Source: an uncultured bacterium (lineage in GTDB: Bacteria; Verrucomicrobiota; Lentisphaeria; Victivallales; UBA1829). From it: DNA of 64,000 nucleotides. The notes under the pieces were generated by a model. The model did not search any database and was not told where the DNA came from. It was given only the letters and a program-made list of their open reading frames with translations. Shown piece by piece: positions 36,533 to 44,806 of this stretch. How positions within the stretch are numbered: the first letter of the stretch is position 1; each line of letters starts with the position of its first letter. Position numbers and translations under genes: made by a program. The stretch spans positions 1 through 64,000 of the forward strand of contig URKJ01000024.1 of the NCBI GenBank assembly GCA_900548385.1, read 5' to 3'.

Positions 36533-37513
36533 TTAAAAATAAATCGTTTCGCCGCTGTCCGCCGCTTGCTGTGCAAGCAGACAGGAGCGGGTAAGTTCAA
36601 ACGTTTCGTCATCGCTGACAAGCGCAGGCCGTCCGCCGGAAAGCTCCAACAGAAAGTCGGAAAACAGACGACGGTCCGGCGCCTCCGGCGTGATCTCCCG
36701 TTTTCCGTCTTTATCAATCAGAATGATCCTGCCGTCACGAACCTCGATCACGCCTTCCGTTCCGGCGGCGCGCACCCGGTCGTCCCCGTGCGTCGGGGCG
36801 CTCTGCGGACGCAGATAATCAATTCCCGCGGAGGCAAGAATACCGGATTTCATGCGGAACTGGCATTGCGCAACGATCTCCAGATCGCCGTTCCCGGCAT
36901 TATCCTCGGCGGACTGAATTGCCGTCACGGACTGGAACGTATCCTGCGAAAAATAAAGGATCCAGTCCAGTGCATGGCTGCCGACCCACGGGATCGTGCC
37001 GCCGTAAGTCTCACGATGTTTATAGAATTCCGGGCGGGAACCGAGCTTGTAGGATTTCTGCGCCCGGATTGATTTCAGTTTGCCGATCGCTCCCGCGTGA
37101 ACCATCCGCGCCGCCTGCAAAAACGCCGGTTCATAGCGGAGCCCGACCATGGAAACGATCCGGGCGGAACTTGCGGCATGGGCGGAACGGACCAGTTCCA
37201 ACTGTTCCAGCGTCAGCGCAACCGGCTTCTCGCAGAACACATGAATATTGCGTTTCAATGCTTCCGCGCACATCTCCGCATGAAGCTCAAACGGACCGTC
37301 GACGCAGACAACATCCGGGTGAAATTCGTCCAGCATCTGTTTCCAATCTTCGCGAACCTCCGGATGAAAACCGTTCTTCTCCGCCATTTCCCGCAGCGGA
37401 GCGGGATCATCGCCGCCGCCGGAAATACAGGGAATCGTCACACCGGGAACCTCGCGGATGCTCTCGAACACATAGTATGCGTGTCCCCGCTTTCCGATCA
37501 TGCAAAGTTTCAT
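36533..37513 (-). CDS. Gfo/Idh/MocA-family dehydrogenase
   Basis: A 326-residue relative of the next gene with a less usual nucleotide site (KLCMIGKRGHAYYVFESI) and the conserved CEKPVALTLEQLELV and GGTIPWVGSHALDWILYF motifs. The lysine of EKP and the HxxD-type His are present. ATG 37513 follows AGGAG; the 40-codon upstream extension is AT-rich and rejected. It starts the two-gene tail of the uronate cluster after a 122-base gap from the GH39-like gene. Confidence 0.86.
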   Translation of the reverse strand: MKLCMIGKRGHAYYVFESIREVPGVTIPCISGGGDDPAPLREMAEKNGFHPEVREDWKQMLDEFHPDVVCVDGPFELHAEMCAEALKRNIHVFCEKPVALTLEQLELVRSAHAASSARIVSMVGLRYEPAFLQAARMVHAGAIGKLKSIRAQKSYKLGSRPEFYKHRETYGGTIPWVGSHALDWILYFSQDTFQSVTAIQSAEDNAGNGDLEIVAQCQFRMKSGILASAGIDYLRPQSAPTHGDDRVRAAGTEGVIEVRDGRIILIDKDGKREITPEAPDRRLFSDFLLELSGGRPALVSDDETFELTRSCLLAQQAADSGETIYF

Positions 37514-37635
37514 AGCACTCCTGTTTCTTTTGATTATGTCATACAGGAGTAGTTTATCATAATTTTCCCGAAAAGTCAAATAAAATCCGGATTTTTTACA
37601 GAAAGAAAATCCGGATTCACGCCGGGCCGGCAAAT

Positions 37636-39162
37636 TCAGCGGTCCCGAACCGGAATAAACTCCAGCAGGGAGACCGCATTCTGAGTCAGCAGCAGCTCCA
37701 GCTCAAACGCTCCGTCAGCCGTAACGGTTCGCTCCGGCTGATACCGGGACAACTCCCCGGCGGAACGGATCATGTCGCGCTCCAGCATCGACGGCAGCTG
37801 CGGACATCCCAGAGACGCCCATTTTGAGTACGAATTGCTGCACGTCCGGTCGATCCGCCAATGACACAGCCGGTAAGTGCCGTTCATGCCGCTCAGCCGC
37901 AGGACCATCGGCAGATTGTCGATCGTCCGGTAATAATCATCCTCGAAATTTGCGCACAGGATCCTGACCGATCCATCCGCGTCCGCTGTCGGGATCACGA
38001 CGGCAGACGCGGCGGAATCCTCCGACTCGCTGAACAGAAGACGGGAGCCGAGACGGGCGGCAAGCGCATAGCCGTTGTACACCGGTTTCCTGTAGCCGTT
38101 CGCGGTAAAAAACGTGCGGTAGCCGTCAAAATCCTTCTTCACATGATCCTGACCGGAAAGACAGATCATCATTTTTTCCAGCTTCAATTCCGGAGCGTGG
38201 ATGACGCGGTCGATAAGCCGGGCGTAAAACGCGGAATAATACTCGTTCTCCCGGAAAATATGACGCGGTTCACGGTCGATACCGAGAAATCCGCCGCCGG
38301 AAATTCCCCACTCGTCCAGAAGCATCGGCGTTTCCGCCAGACCGTTCCCGTCCAGAATGCCGCGAAGCGTGCGCAAACGCTGCATGATATTGTCCGGGGA
38401 CGTGAATGACTTGTTCGGCAGGTTCGAATAAATTCCCTGCGAATAACAGTGAACGCTGATGAAATCGCACCGGATTTTTGTCTGCGCCACATGCTGCACA
38501 AACAGGCGGATAAAACGGTCGCTGCCCGCACAGGAGGGACCGCCGATCCGGATACGGTCCGTAACGGACGTCACACCTTCCGCAAAATGGTCATACAGTT
38601 TCAGATATTCGTCGAGCTTGTCTGTTGCTCCGGACGCATCCCATTCGTCGTTGCCGGGGCGGCTGACCCAGTATCCGGCATCCGGTTCGTTCCAACAGTG
38701 GAAAAGCCACTCCGAAACCGTATCCATCCCGTACCGCTCCGCCAGATGGGCGGTATAATTCCGGCAAACCTCGCGCCATTCGGCATAATCGGTCGGCACA
38801 CTGCGGTTGTAACGCTTGTTCTTATAACGGAGATTGCTGACATTCCACTGATCGACCGCCATGCACGGCGGCATGAAATCAAAACAGAGCAGCAGACGGA
38901 ATCCCTTTGAAACCATAATGTCGATCCGGCGGTCCGACCCGCTGTAATCGAACCGGAGCCTTCCGTCCGCTCCGCGGGTCACAATATCCTCGAACATCGT
39001 ATGCAGACGCACATACTGCGCAACCTTATCCCTGGCGACATGACTCAAAATTTCCTGTCCCCAGAGATCCTCCGCCGCATCCGTCGGGTGAAAATGGATG
39101 TGGTTCCAGAAGTTCGTCAATTCCCGTTCCACCCGGTCCGTATAAATCCGTACATTCATCAT
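37636..39162 (-). CDS. GH39-like beta-xylosidase or related glycosidase
   Basis: A 508-residue cytoplasmic enzyme with a TIM-barrel and C-terminal beta-sandwich. Glu159 in FHCWNEPDAGYW is the acid/base in the family motif WNEP, and Glu284 in LLDEWGISGG the nucleophile. The N terminus (FWNHIHFHPTDAAEDLWGQE) is typical of GH39 xylosidase/iduronidase-like proteins. There is no signal peptide. ATG 39162 follows GGGAGG. With uronate genes upstream, it may release xylose or uronic acid units from imported oligosaccharides. Confidence 0.8.
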   Translation of the reverse strand: MMNVRIYTDRVERELTNFWNHIHFHPTDAAEDLWGQEILSHVARDKVAQYVRLHTMFEDIVTRGADGRLRFDYSGSDRRIDIMVSKGFRLLLCFDFMPPCMAVDQWNVSNLRYKNKRYNRSVPTDYAEWREVCRNYTAHLAERYGMDTVSEWLFHCWNEPDAGYWVSRPGNDEWDASGATDKLDEYLKLYDHFAEGVTSVTDRIRIGGPSCAGSDRFIRLFVQHVAQTKIRCDFISVHCYSQGIYSNLPNKSFTSPDNIMQRLRTLRGILDGNGLAETPMLLDEWGISGGGFLGIDREPRHIFRENEYYSAFYARLIDRVIHAPELKLEKMMICLSGQDHVKKDFDGYRTFFTANGYRKPVYNGYALAARLGSRLLFSESEDSAASAVVIPTADADGSVRILCANFEDDYYRTIDNLPMVLRLSGMNGTYRLCHWRIDRTCSNSYSKWASLGCPQLPSMLERDMIRSAGELSRYQPERTVTADGAFELELLLTQNAVSLLEFIPVRDR

Positions 39163-39185
39163 ACCGACACCTCCCGGTCCATTCC

Positions 39186-40037
39186 TTAAATTCCAGTTGA
39201 AGAAAGAAAACCGCCATCGACGGGCACTGTGATACCGGTTACAAACGCGGCATTCCGGTCATCCAGGAGCCAGCGGACGCATCCCGTCAAATCCTGAGCC
39301 TCGCCGAATCTGCCCATCGGAGAGTGATGCAGCACATTCTCGCCGCGCGCGGAAAGTCCGCCGTCCGGTGTACAGAGATATTTCCGGCTGCGTTCGTTCA
39401 CAAAGAATCCCGGCGCAACCGCGTTCACCCGGATTCCCGCCGGTGCAAGATATGCCGCCAGCCACTGCGTGAAATTCACCACGGCAGCTTTGCTCATCGC
39501 ATACGCCGGAACACGGGAAAGCGGACGGTAGCTGTTCATCGAAGCAAAGTTCAGGATCGCCCCCCTTCCCGCCTCTGCCATGCGCCGCCCGAACGCCCGG
39601 CAGACGATCACCGTTCCAATCGTGTTGATCCGCAGTACATCGTCAAACGCCGCCATGTCAAGATCAAAAAATCCGTGCGGCCTTTCATCCGCACTCCCGG
39701 AAATATCCGATGGCTCATACGCGCTGTTTCCCGTCATGGCGCGGATATTGTTTCCACCCGCACCGTTCACAAGAAAACGGCATACGCCCCACTTACGGAA
39801 AACCTCCGATTCAACCGCCGTCATCGCGACTTCATCCGTCACATCCCCCGGACAGATCATGCAACGTCCGCCCACAGACAGAATACGGTCCGCCACGGCA
39901 CGCAGTTTCTCATCCGTTCTGCCGATCAGCACGACTCTTGCGCCGCGGGATGCCAGATCCGCCGCAATTTCCGAACAGAGTGTTCCTCCCGCCCCGGTCA
40001 CCACCGCCACCTGATCCCTGAAATACGTCTCTTCCAT
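39186..40037 (-). CDS. SDR-family oxidoreductase, probably D-mannonate oxidoreductase
   Basis: A 283-residue short-chain dehydrogenase with VAVVTGAGGTLCSEIA (cofactor), NGAGGNN, the catalytic Ser in NFASMNS and YAMSK (Tyr-x3-Lys), and GITVPVDGGF at the end. SDR-type fructuronate reductases of this size sit beside uxaC in other bacteria. It is 7 bases after glucuronate isomerase, so reduction of D-fructuronate to D-mannonate is the likely step. No mannonate dehydratase (uxuA) is in the window. Confidence 0.8.
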   Translation of the reverse strand: MEETYFRDQVAVVTGAGGTLCSEIAADLASRGARVVLIGRTDEKLRAVADRILSVGGRCMICPGDVTDEVAMTAVESEVFRKWGVCRFLVNGAGGNNIRAMTGNSAYEPSDISGSADERPHGFFDLDMAAFDDVLRINTIGTVIVCRAFGRRMAEAGRGAILNFASMNSYRPLSRVPAYAMSKAAVVNFTQWLAAYLAPAGIRVNAVAPGFFVNERSRKYLCTPDGGLSARGENVLHHSPMGRFGEAQDLTGCVRWLLDDRNAAFVTGITVPVDGGFLSSTGI

Positions 40038-40044
40038 AAAAACG

Positions 40045-41367
40045 TCATCCTTTTGTTATGATCGTTTCGGCGTTACGGCAACATACCGCTTCCACCAGAT
40101 TTTTCAAACTGTCAAAGTCGCCGGGGAACACTCCGCGCTCCACTTTTTCCCCGATCCATCCGCAAAACACCCGACGGAAATATTCATGACGGACAAACGA
40201 CAGCAGACTCCGCGAATCCGTCGTCATTCCGATAAACGCCGACAGCACCCCGAATGCGGCAATCGCTTCAAAACCCGCAATCATCCCCTCCCGGTGATCG
40301 CAGAACCACCACGCGGGGCCGAGCTGAACGTTACCGCAGACACCGTCGCCGGGAAACGATCCGCTCAAAACCGCCAGCGCGACATTGTCGGACGGATTCA
40401 GCGGAAACAGAACGGTACGCGGCAGACCGCCGCCGCTCTCCATGCCGTCCAGCAGAGAGATCAAAGAAGCGACATCGCATCCTCCGCCGATTCCCGCATA
40501 GCCGCCCGCCGGACCGGCAAGACGGCGCAGGCGTGTACTGGAATCCCGTTTCGCCCCGATATGCAGCAGAAGAGTCCAGCCGCGATTCCTGTATTCCCCG
40601 CCGAGAAAACGGAGCAGATGCGAAACCAGTTTCGGACGTACGGAGTCATCGCCCTCCCGGAACGCGCGGAACAGCTGTTCCGGCTCTCCGGATGGATCAT
40701 AACGGAACCCGTCATCCAGTGAAAGATCGGCAAACCGGCACCCTGCATGATGAAACGCCCCGATCCGTTCCGCCAGCCCCGTGCAGAGTCCGGCAAACGA
40801 TCCGCTGTCCAGTCCGGCGCGGCAGATCCACTCCATGGCAAGCCCCGTTACCTCATCTCCGCGCAAGGAGGGGACAATGCCCGGCAGACCGGCAAATACA
40901 GCGGGGTCATCCGTAAAGGAACAGCAGGGCGCCGCGTATTTCACCCGGAACAGTGAAAGCCATTCACGGGCGGGACGCATCATGTCATTTGTCCTGTTCC
41001 AGATTTCTTCCGCATTGGCGGGATTCAGCGGCAGGTCGATCCCGAATCCGCGTTTGAGTTCAAGAGAGCTCCAGTCAAACAGCGGATTTCCGGTCAGTTT
41101 CGGCAGAGTTCCGCTCCATGCAAGAAATTTTTCATAATGCCCCGCGTTTCCGGTAATAAGCTCCTCCGGCACTCCGCAGATCCGCATGGCGCGGTGCTTG
41201 TACGGATCGTTCAGAAGCCAGAGCTCGGCAAGGTCGCCGGCGGTCCGGTTTTCCGTCAATTCCCGCACCGGAAGATGATTGTGCCAGTCGATCACCGGCA
41301 GCCGTTCCGCGCAGTCATGATACAACATCCGGGCGGTCGATGTCCCCAGCAGAAACTCTTCGTTCAT
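40045..41367 (-). CDS. uxaC: Glucuronate isomerase
   Basis: A 440-residue amidohydrolase-fold enzyme that converts D-glucuronate to D-fructuronate (or galacturonate to tagaturonate). Motifs: LPVIDWHNHLP near the start, NDPYKHRAMRICG, WNRTNDMM, LLLHIGAKRDSS, and the end SRSLLSFVRHEYFRRVFC. It is slightly shorter than E. coli UxaC (470). AAGGAG precedes ATG 41367. It is first in the minus-strand cluster with the SDR and GH39-like genes. Confidence 0.93.
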   Translation of the reverse strand: MNEEFLLGTSTARMLYHDCAERLPVIDWHNHLPVRELTENRTAGDLAELWLLNDPYKHRAMRICGVPEELITGNAGHYEKFLAWSGTLPKLTGNPLFDWSSLELKRGFGIDLPLNPANAEEIWNRTNDMMRPAREWLSLFRVKYAAPCCSFTDDPAVFAGLPGIVPSLRGDEVTGLAMEWICRAGLDSGSFAGLCTGLAERIGAFHHAGCRFADLSLDDGFRYDPSGEPEQLFRAFREGDDSVRPKLVSHLLRFLGGEYRNRGWTLLLHIGAKRDSSTRLRRLAGPAGGYAGIGGGCDVASLISLLDGMESGGGLPRTVLFPLNPSDNVALAVLSGSFPGDGVCGNVQLGPAWWFCDHREGMIAGFEAIAAFGVLSAFIGMTTDSRSLLSFVRHEYFRRVFCGWIGEKVERGVFPGDFDSLKNLVEAVCCRNAETIITKG

Positions 41368-41392
41368 AACAGCCTCCTTTTTATTCTGTATT

Positions 41393-41407
41393 GAATAATA
41401 TTTATTC
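41393..41407. promoter_or_regulatory. Candidate operator of the uxaC operon
   Basis: GAATAA-TAT-TTATTC, a perfect inverted repeat just downstream of the -10, near the transcription start. The regulator is unknown. Confidence 0.5.
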
Positions 41408-41415
41408 TGATAATT

Positions 41416-41443
41416 ACTATAATCCCGGAATGGGAAAAGTCAA
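41416..41443 (-). promoter_or_regulatory. Promoter of the uxaC operon
   Basis: On the minus strand TTGACT (41443-41438), 16 bases, TATAGT (41421-41416). Confidence 0.65.
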
Positions 41444-41504
41444 CAGCAGAAATTGATTTTCCTTGATTTCTATATACGGAACGGGATCTTTTAACGCCTC
41501 TTCA

Positions 41505-41533
41505 TTGATATTTTGCAAAAGAAGGTGTATATT
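41505..41533 (+). promoter_or_regulatory. Promoter of the monooxygenase-coaD genes
   Basis: TTGATA (41505-41510), 17 bases, TATATT (41528-41533) followed by ACGGA. Confidence 0.75.
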
Positions 41534-41564
41534 ACGGAATAAAGCAAAAGAAGGAGCTCAAACC

Positions 41565-41873
41565 ATGATCTATGTACTTGCCACCTCGGAATTGAACGAC
41601 GGATGCAAAGAAAAATTCCTCGAAGTCCTCAAAGCGAACGTTCCCAACGTGCTCGCGGAAGAAGGCTGCATCATGTACGTTCCCAACGTGGATTTCGCGT
41701 CCGGACTTTCCGCGCAGAAAGAGGTTCGTGAAAATACCGTCACCATCATTGAGGGCTGGGAAAGCATGGACCACTTGATGAAACATCTCCAGTCCGCGCA
41801 CATGGCGGATTTCCGCACCAAGGTGAACGGCATGCGCAAATCGTCCACCCTGAACGTGGTAACCCCCGCATAA
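41565..41873 (+). CDS. Antibiotic biosynthesis monooxygenase-like (YgiN-type) protein
   Basis: A 102-residue ferredoxin-like dimeric alpha/beta-barrel protein. The ABM signature is visible: KEKFLEVLKANVPNVLAEEGCIMY, then VTIIEGWESMDHLMKHLQSAHM. Members act on quinones or other small molecules; the role here is not known. GAAGGAG precedes ATG 41565. It comes first in a run with coaD and yceD. Confidence 0.85.
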   Translation: MIYVLATSELNDGCKEKFLEVLKANVPNVLAEEGCIMYVPNVDFASGLSAQKEVRENTVTIIEGWESMDHLMKHLQSAHMADFRTKVNGMRKSSTLNVVTPA

Positions 41874-41893
41874 ACCGGCAAGGAAGTGTTCCA

Positions 41894-42379
41894 GTGAGAA
41901 CGGTTTTATATCCCGGAAGTTTCGATCCGGTCACAAACGGACATATTGACGTGGCACGGCGTGCCGCAAAAATTTTCGACCGCGTCGTAATCGCAGTCGC
42001 TGTCAATGCGGAAAAAAATCCGCTGTTCACCACAGAAGAGCGGATCGACCTCATCCGGTCGGCGTGTCACGACATCCCCAATCTGGAAGTCTCCCGGTTC
42101 AGCGGACTGCTTGCGCACTCTCTGGAGCTGTTCGATGCAAGCGCCGTAATCCGCGGACTCCGTGCCGTATCGGACTTTGAATATGAATTCCAGATGGCGC
42201 TGATGAACCGCGGGCTCAACGACAAGTGCGAAACGCTCTTCATGATGCCGAGTCCCGAATACTCGTTCGTCAGTTCGCGCCTCATCAAAGAAATCACCAA
42301 ATGCGGCGGCGATGTTTCGGCATTCGTTCCCCCTGTGGTCGCGGAAGCGATGAAGCGGAAATTCGGGCAGAAACAATGA
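41894..42379 (+). CDS. coaD: Phosphopantetheine adenylyltransferase
   Basis: A 161-residue enzyme of coenzyme A synthesis that adenylylates 4'-phosphopantetheine. YPGSFDPVTNGHIDVARRAA carries the TxGH nucleotide motif; IRGLRAVSDFEYEFQMALMN and EYSFVSSRLIKEI are conserved. The start is GTG at 41894 with AAGGAA upstream. Its stop overlaps the next start (ATGA), so translation is coupled to yceD. Confidence 0.95.
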   Translation: MRTVLYPGSFDPVTNGHIDVARRAAKIFDRVVIAVAVNAEKNPLFTTEERIDLIRSACHDIPNLEVSRFSGLLAHSLELFDASAVIRGLRAVSDFEYEFQMALMNRGLNDKCETLFMMPSPEYSFVSSRLIKEITKCGGDVSAFVPPVVAEAMKRKFGQKQ

Positions 42380-42852
42380 TCCGGGTCAATACCACACATA
42401 TCGGCGATCTGCCGCTGATTCTCAAAGGCGAGGAAAAAGGCGGATTTCTGGAATTGGATCCGAATTCGTTTCCGCGTCCGAACGGTCCGGTCTCCTACGA
42501 GCTGACCGCAACGATGGCGGGCAACGACCTGCTGGTCACCGGAACGGTCCGCGTCCGGCTCGCGGCAGAATGCGCGCGCTGTCTCAAGCCGCTCAGCGTC
42601 AACGTGGATGTGCCGGACGTCTGCCATCTCTATGAAGGCGTTGCCGGGCAGATCGTGGACATTTCGGAGGAGATCCGGGAAGACCTCCTGCTCATCCTTC
42701 CGGTGGCGTTTCACTGTAAGGAAGACTGCAAGGGGCTCTGCCCCCGCTGCGGCGCGGATCTGAATACGGAATCCTGCCGCTGCCGGGAAAATGCGGATGA
42801 ACTTCCGCCCGGCGATTCCCCCTGGGATATACTCGACAATCTACAACTCTGA
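42376..42852 (+). CDS. YceD/DUF177-family protein
   Basis: A 158-residue protein with the DUF177 core: LLVTGTVRVRLAAECARCLKPL with two cysteines, then LPVAFHCKEDCKGLCPRCGADLNTESC with a second cysteine cluster. YceD is linked to 23S rRNA maturation and is normally next to rpmF (ribosomal protein L32). Here rpmF is missing and a nitroreductase follows. ATG 42376 overlaps the coaD stop. Confidence 0.88.
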   Translation: MIRVNTTHIGDLPLILKGEEKGGFLELDPNSFPRPNGPVSYELTATMAGNDLLVTGTVRVRLAAECARCLKPLSVNVDVPDVCHLYEGVAGQIVDISEEIREDLLLILPVAFHCKEDCKGLCPRCGADLNTESCRCRENADELPPGDSPWDILDNLQL

Positions 42853-42873
42853 ACAAAAAAACAGGAGCAGAAC

Positions 42874-43458
42874 ATGGAATTCTCCGATATTTTGAAACAG
42901 CGCAGAAGCATCAGACGGTTCAAACAGCAGGAGATTCCGCTGTCCATCCTGACGGATCTGATCGACGCCGCGGCGCTCGCACCGTCCGCCGCCAACAATC
43001 AGCCGCTCCGGTATGTGCTGATCCGGGAAAAGGAGCTGCTCAAAGCGGTCTTTGAACAAACCGCCTGGGGCGGACACGTCCGTCCGCACCGCAACCCGGT
43101 ATTCGGCGTAACTTCCCCCGTCGCGTTTCTGGCAGTCTGTGCGGAGGATCAGGGAAACCAGACGCCGGCCGTCACTGCGGCGGTAGACGCCGGAGCCGCC
43201 ATTCAGAGCATTCTGTTCCGCGCGGTCGATCTGGGACTCGGCGCCTGCTGGATCGGCGCATTCAATAAACAGAACGTCAATGAACTGCTCCGGCTCGACA
43301 GGCTGACCGCAATTTATCTGGTCGGTCTCGGCTATCCGGCGGAGGCGCCTGTGCTTCAGCGGATCCATGCAGGAGACCCAACGAAATATTTTCTGGATGA
43401 ACAGGACGTGATTCACGTTCCCAAATACACCGTGAACGACATCCTGTCCATCCGGTAA
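42874..43458 (+). CDS. Nitroreductase-family flavoprotein
   Basis: A 194-residue FMN-dependent oxidoreductase: FSDILKQRRSIRRFKQQ (FMN phosphate site), APSAANNQPLRYVLI and GLGACWIGAFNKQNV. The family reduces nitro groups, quinones or flavins with NAD(P)H; the natural substrate is open. AGGAG precedes the ATG. It is placed just ahead of the ferredoxin-dependent 2-oxoacid oxidoreductase genes but has its own ribosome site and a 36-base gap. Confidence 0.9.
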   Translation: MEFSDILKQRRSIRRFKQQEIPLSILTDLIDAAALAPSAANNQPLRYVLIREKELLKAVFEQTAWGGHVRPHRNPVFGVTSPVAFLAVCAEDQGNQTPAVTAAVDAGAAIQSILFRAVDLGLGACWIGAFNKQNVNELLRLDRLTAIYLVGLGYPAEAPVLQRIHAGDPTKYFLDEQDVIHVPKYTVNDILSIR

Positions 43459-43494
43459 CGTTATGGTTTAACAACGTATTCAGGGAGGTGCTGA

Positions 43495-43722
43495 ATGAAA
43501 CGTTATAAAGTCAAAGTGAACCCCGAAGAGTGCAAGGGATGCGGACGCTGCCTGCTGGCGTGTCCGCGCATGGTTCTTGCGATGGGAAAGCATTTGAACG
43601 AAATGGGTTATACCTTCGTTCAGCCGGTCAAGGATGAATGTATCGGCTGCGGAGCCTGTTTCTATCAGTGCCCCGAACCCGGCGCAATCACCGTTTATGA
43701 AATCACGGAATCAGAAAATTGA
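43495..43722 (+). CDS. 4Fe-4S ferredoxin subunit of 2-oxoacid oxidoreductase
   Basis: A 75-residue protein with two CxxCxxCxxxCP clusters (CKGCGRCLLACP; CIGCGACFYQCPEPGAITVYE). It is the delta-type electron-transfer subunit. GGGAGGTG gives a strong ribosome site. It is followed 9 bases later by the alpha subunit. Confidence 0.93.
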   Translation: MKRYKVKVNPEECKGCGRCLLACPRMVLAMGKHLNEMGYTFVQPVKDECIGCGACFYQCPEPGAITVYEITESEN

Positions 43723-43731
43723 GGTGATAAA

Positions 43732-44805
43732 ATGGCATATCTGAACCGTTTGCTGCTCAAAGGAAACGAAGCGGTCGTCTACGGCGCATTGCTCGCCGGA
43801 TGCGATGCTTTTTACGGTTATCCGATCACGCCCGCGAGTGAAGTTGCCCATTCCTCCGCAAAACTTTTCCCGATGCTCCACCGGACTTTCCTTCAGGCGG
43901 AATCGGAAATCAGCGCAATCAACATGGTCATCGGCGCAAGCGCGGCGGGGAAACGCGTCATGACCGGAAGTTCCGGACTCGGAATCAGCCTCAAACAGGA
44001 AGCGGTCAGCTATCTGGCGGCGTTTGAACTGCCCGCCGTGATCGTTGACGTCATGCGCGGAGGGCCCGGACTCGGTAACATCAGCCCCGAACAGAGCGAC
44101 TATTTCCAGGTCGTCAAGGGCGGCGGACACGGCGCATACCGCTGTCTTGTCTTCACCCCCGACTCCGTACAGGAAATGTGCGACTGCGGCTACAATGCTT
44201 TCGCGATGTGCGAAAAATACCGCACTCCCGCCTACATCCTCGCCGACGGCGTGATCGGGCAGATGATGGAATCCGTCACCCTGCCCGATCCCACGGATTA
44301 TGTGTTCGATCCGGAATGGACCGTCAGCAAGTATAACAGCAAGGGCGAAGCGAACTATCTTACCACGATCTATCTGGAAAACGACGAGCTCGAACAACGC
44401 AATCATCTTCTTCAGGAAAAATTCCGTCTGATCCAGGAAAACGAGCAGAGCGCGGAGGAATACATGACCGACGACGCCGAACTTGTTTTCGTCGCCTACG
44501 GCATCTCCGCCCGGATCGCACGCACCGCGGTACACGAACTGCGGAACGAAGGATACAAGGCCGGGCTTCTCCGTCCGAAGATGGTTTTCCCGTTCCCCGA
44601 ACGGGCTCTGAACAAACTCGTGAATGCGGGAACCGTGAAAAACTTCCTGTGCGTGGAGCTCAGCCCCGGTCAGATGATCGAAGACGTGAAACTCTCCATC
44701 GAATGCCGCCGTCCCGTTCATCTCGCATACCGTATGGGCGGCAACATCCCGTCGGTCCGCGAGATCTGTGAAAAAGCCGTTGCGATTCTGAAAGGAGCGT
44801 GCTGA
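43732..44805 (+). CDS. 2-oxoacid:ferredoxin oxidoreductase, alpha subunit
   Basis: A 357-residue subunit of the VorB/KorA type. GNEAVVYGALLAGCDAFYGYPITPASEVAH and QAESEISAINMVIGASAAGKRVMTGSSGLG are the thiamine-diphosphate/CoA oxidoreductase signatures; the end (KNFLCVELSPGQMIEDV) is typical. The complex oxidatively decarboxylates branched-chain or 2-oxoglutarate-type acids to acyl-CoA with reduced ferredoxin. GAGGTG precedes ATG 43732. Substrate choice (Vor or Kor) is not resolved. Confidence 0.93.
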   Translation: MAYLNRLLLKGNEAVVYGALLAGCDAFYGYPITPASEVAHSSAKLFPMLHRTFLQAESEISAINMVIGASAAGKRVMTGSSGLGISLKQEAVSYLAAFELPAVIVDVMRGGPGLGNISPEQSDYFQVVKGGGHGAYRCLVFTPDSVQEMCDCGYNAFAMCEKYRTPAYILADGVIGQMMESVTLPDPTDYVFDPEWTVSKYNSKGEANYLTTIYLENDELEQRNHLLQEKFRLIQENEQSAEEYMTDDAELVFVAYGISARIARTAVHELRNEGYKAGLLRPKMVFPFPERALNKLVNAGTVKNFLCVELSPGQMIEDVKLSIECRRPVHLAYRMGGNIPSVREICEKAVAILKGAC

Positions 44806-44806
44806 A

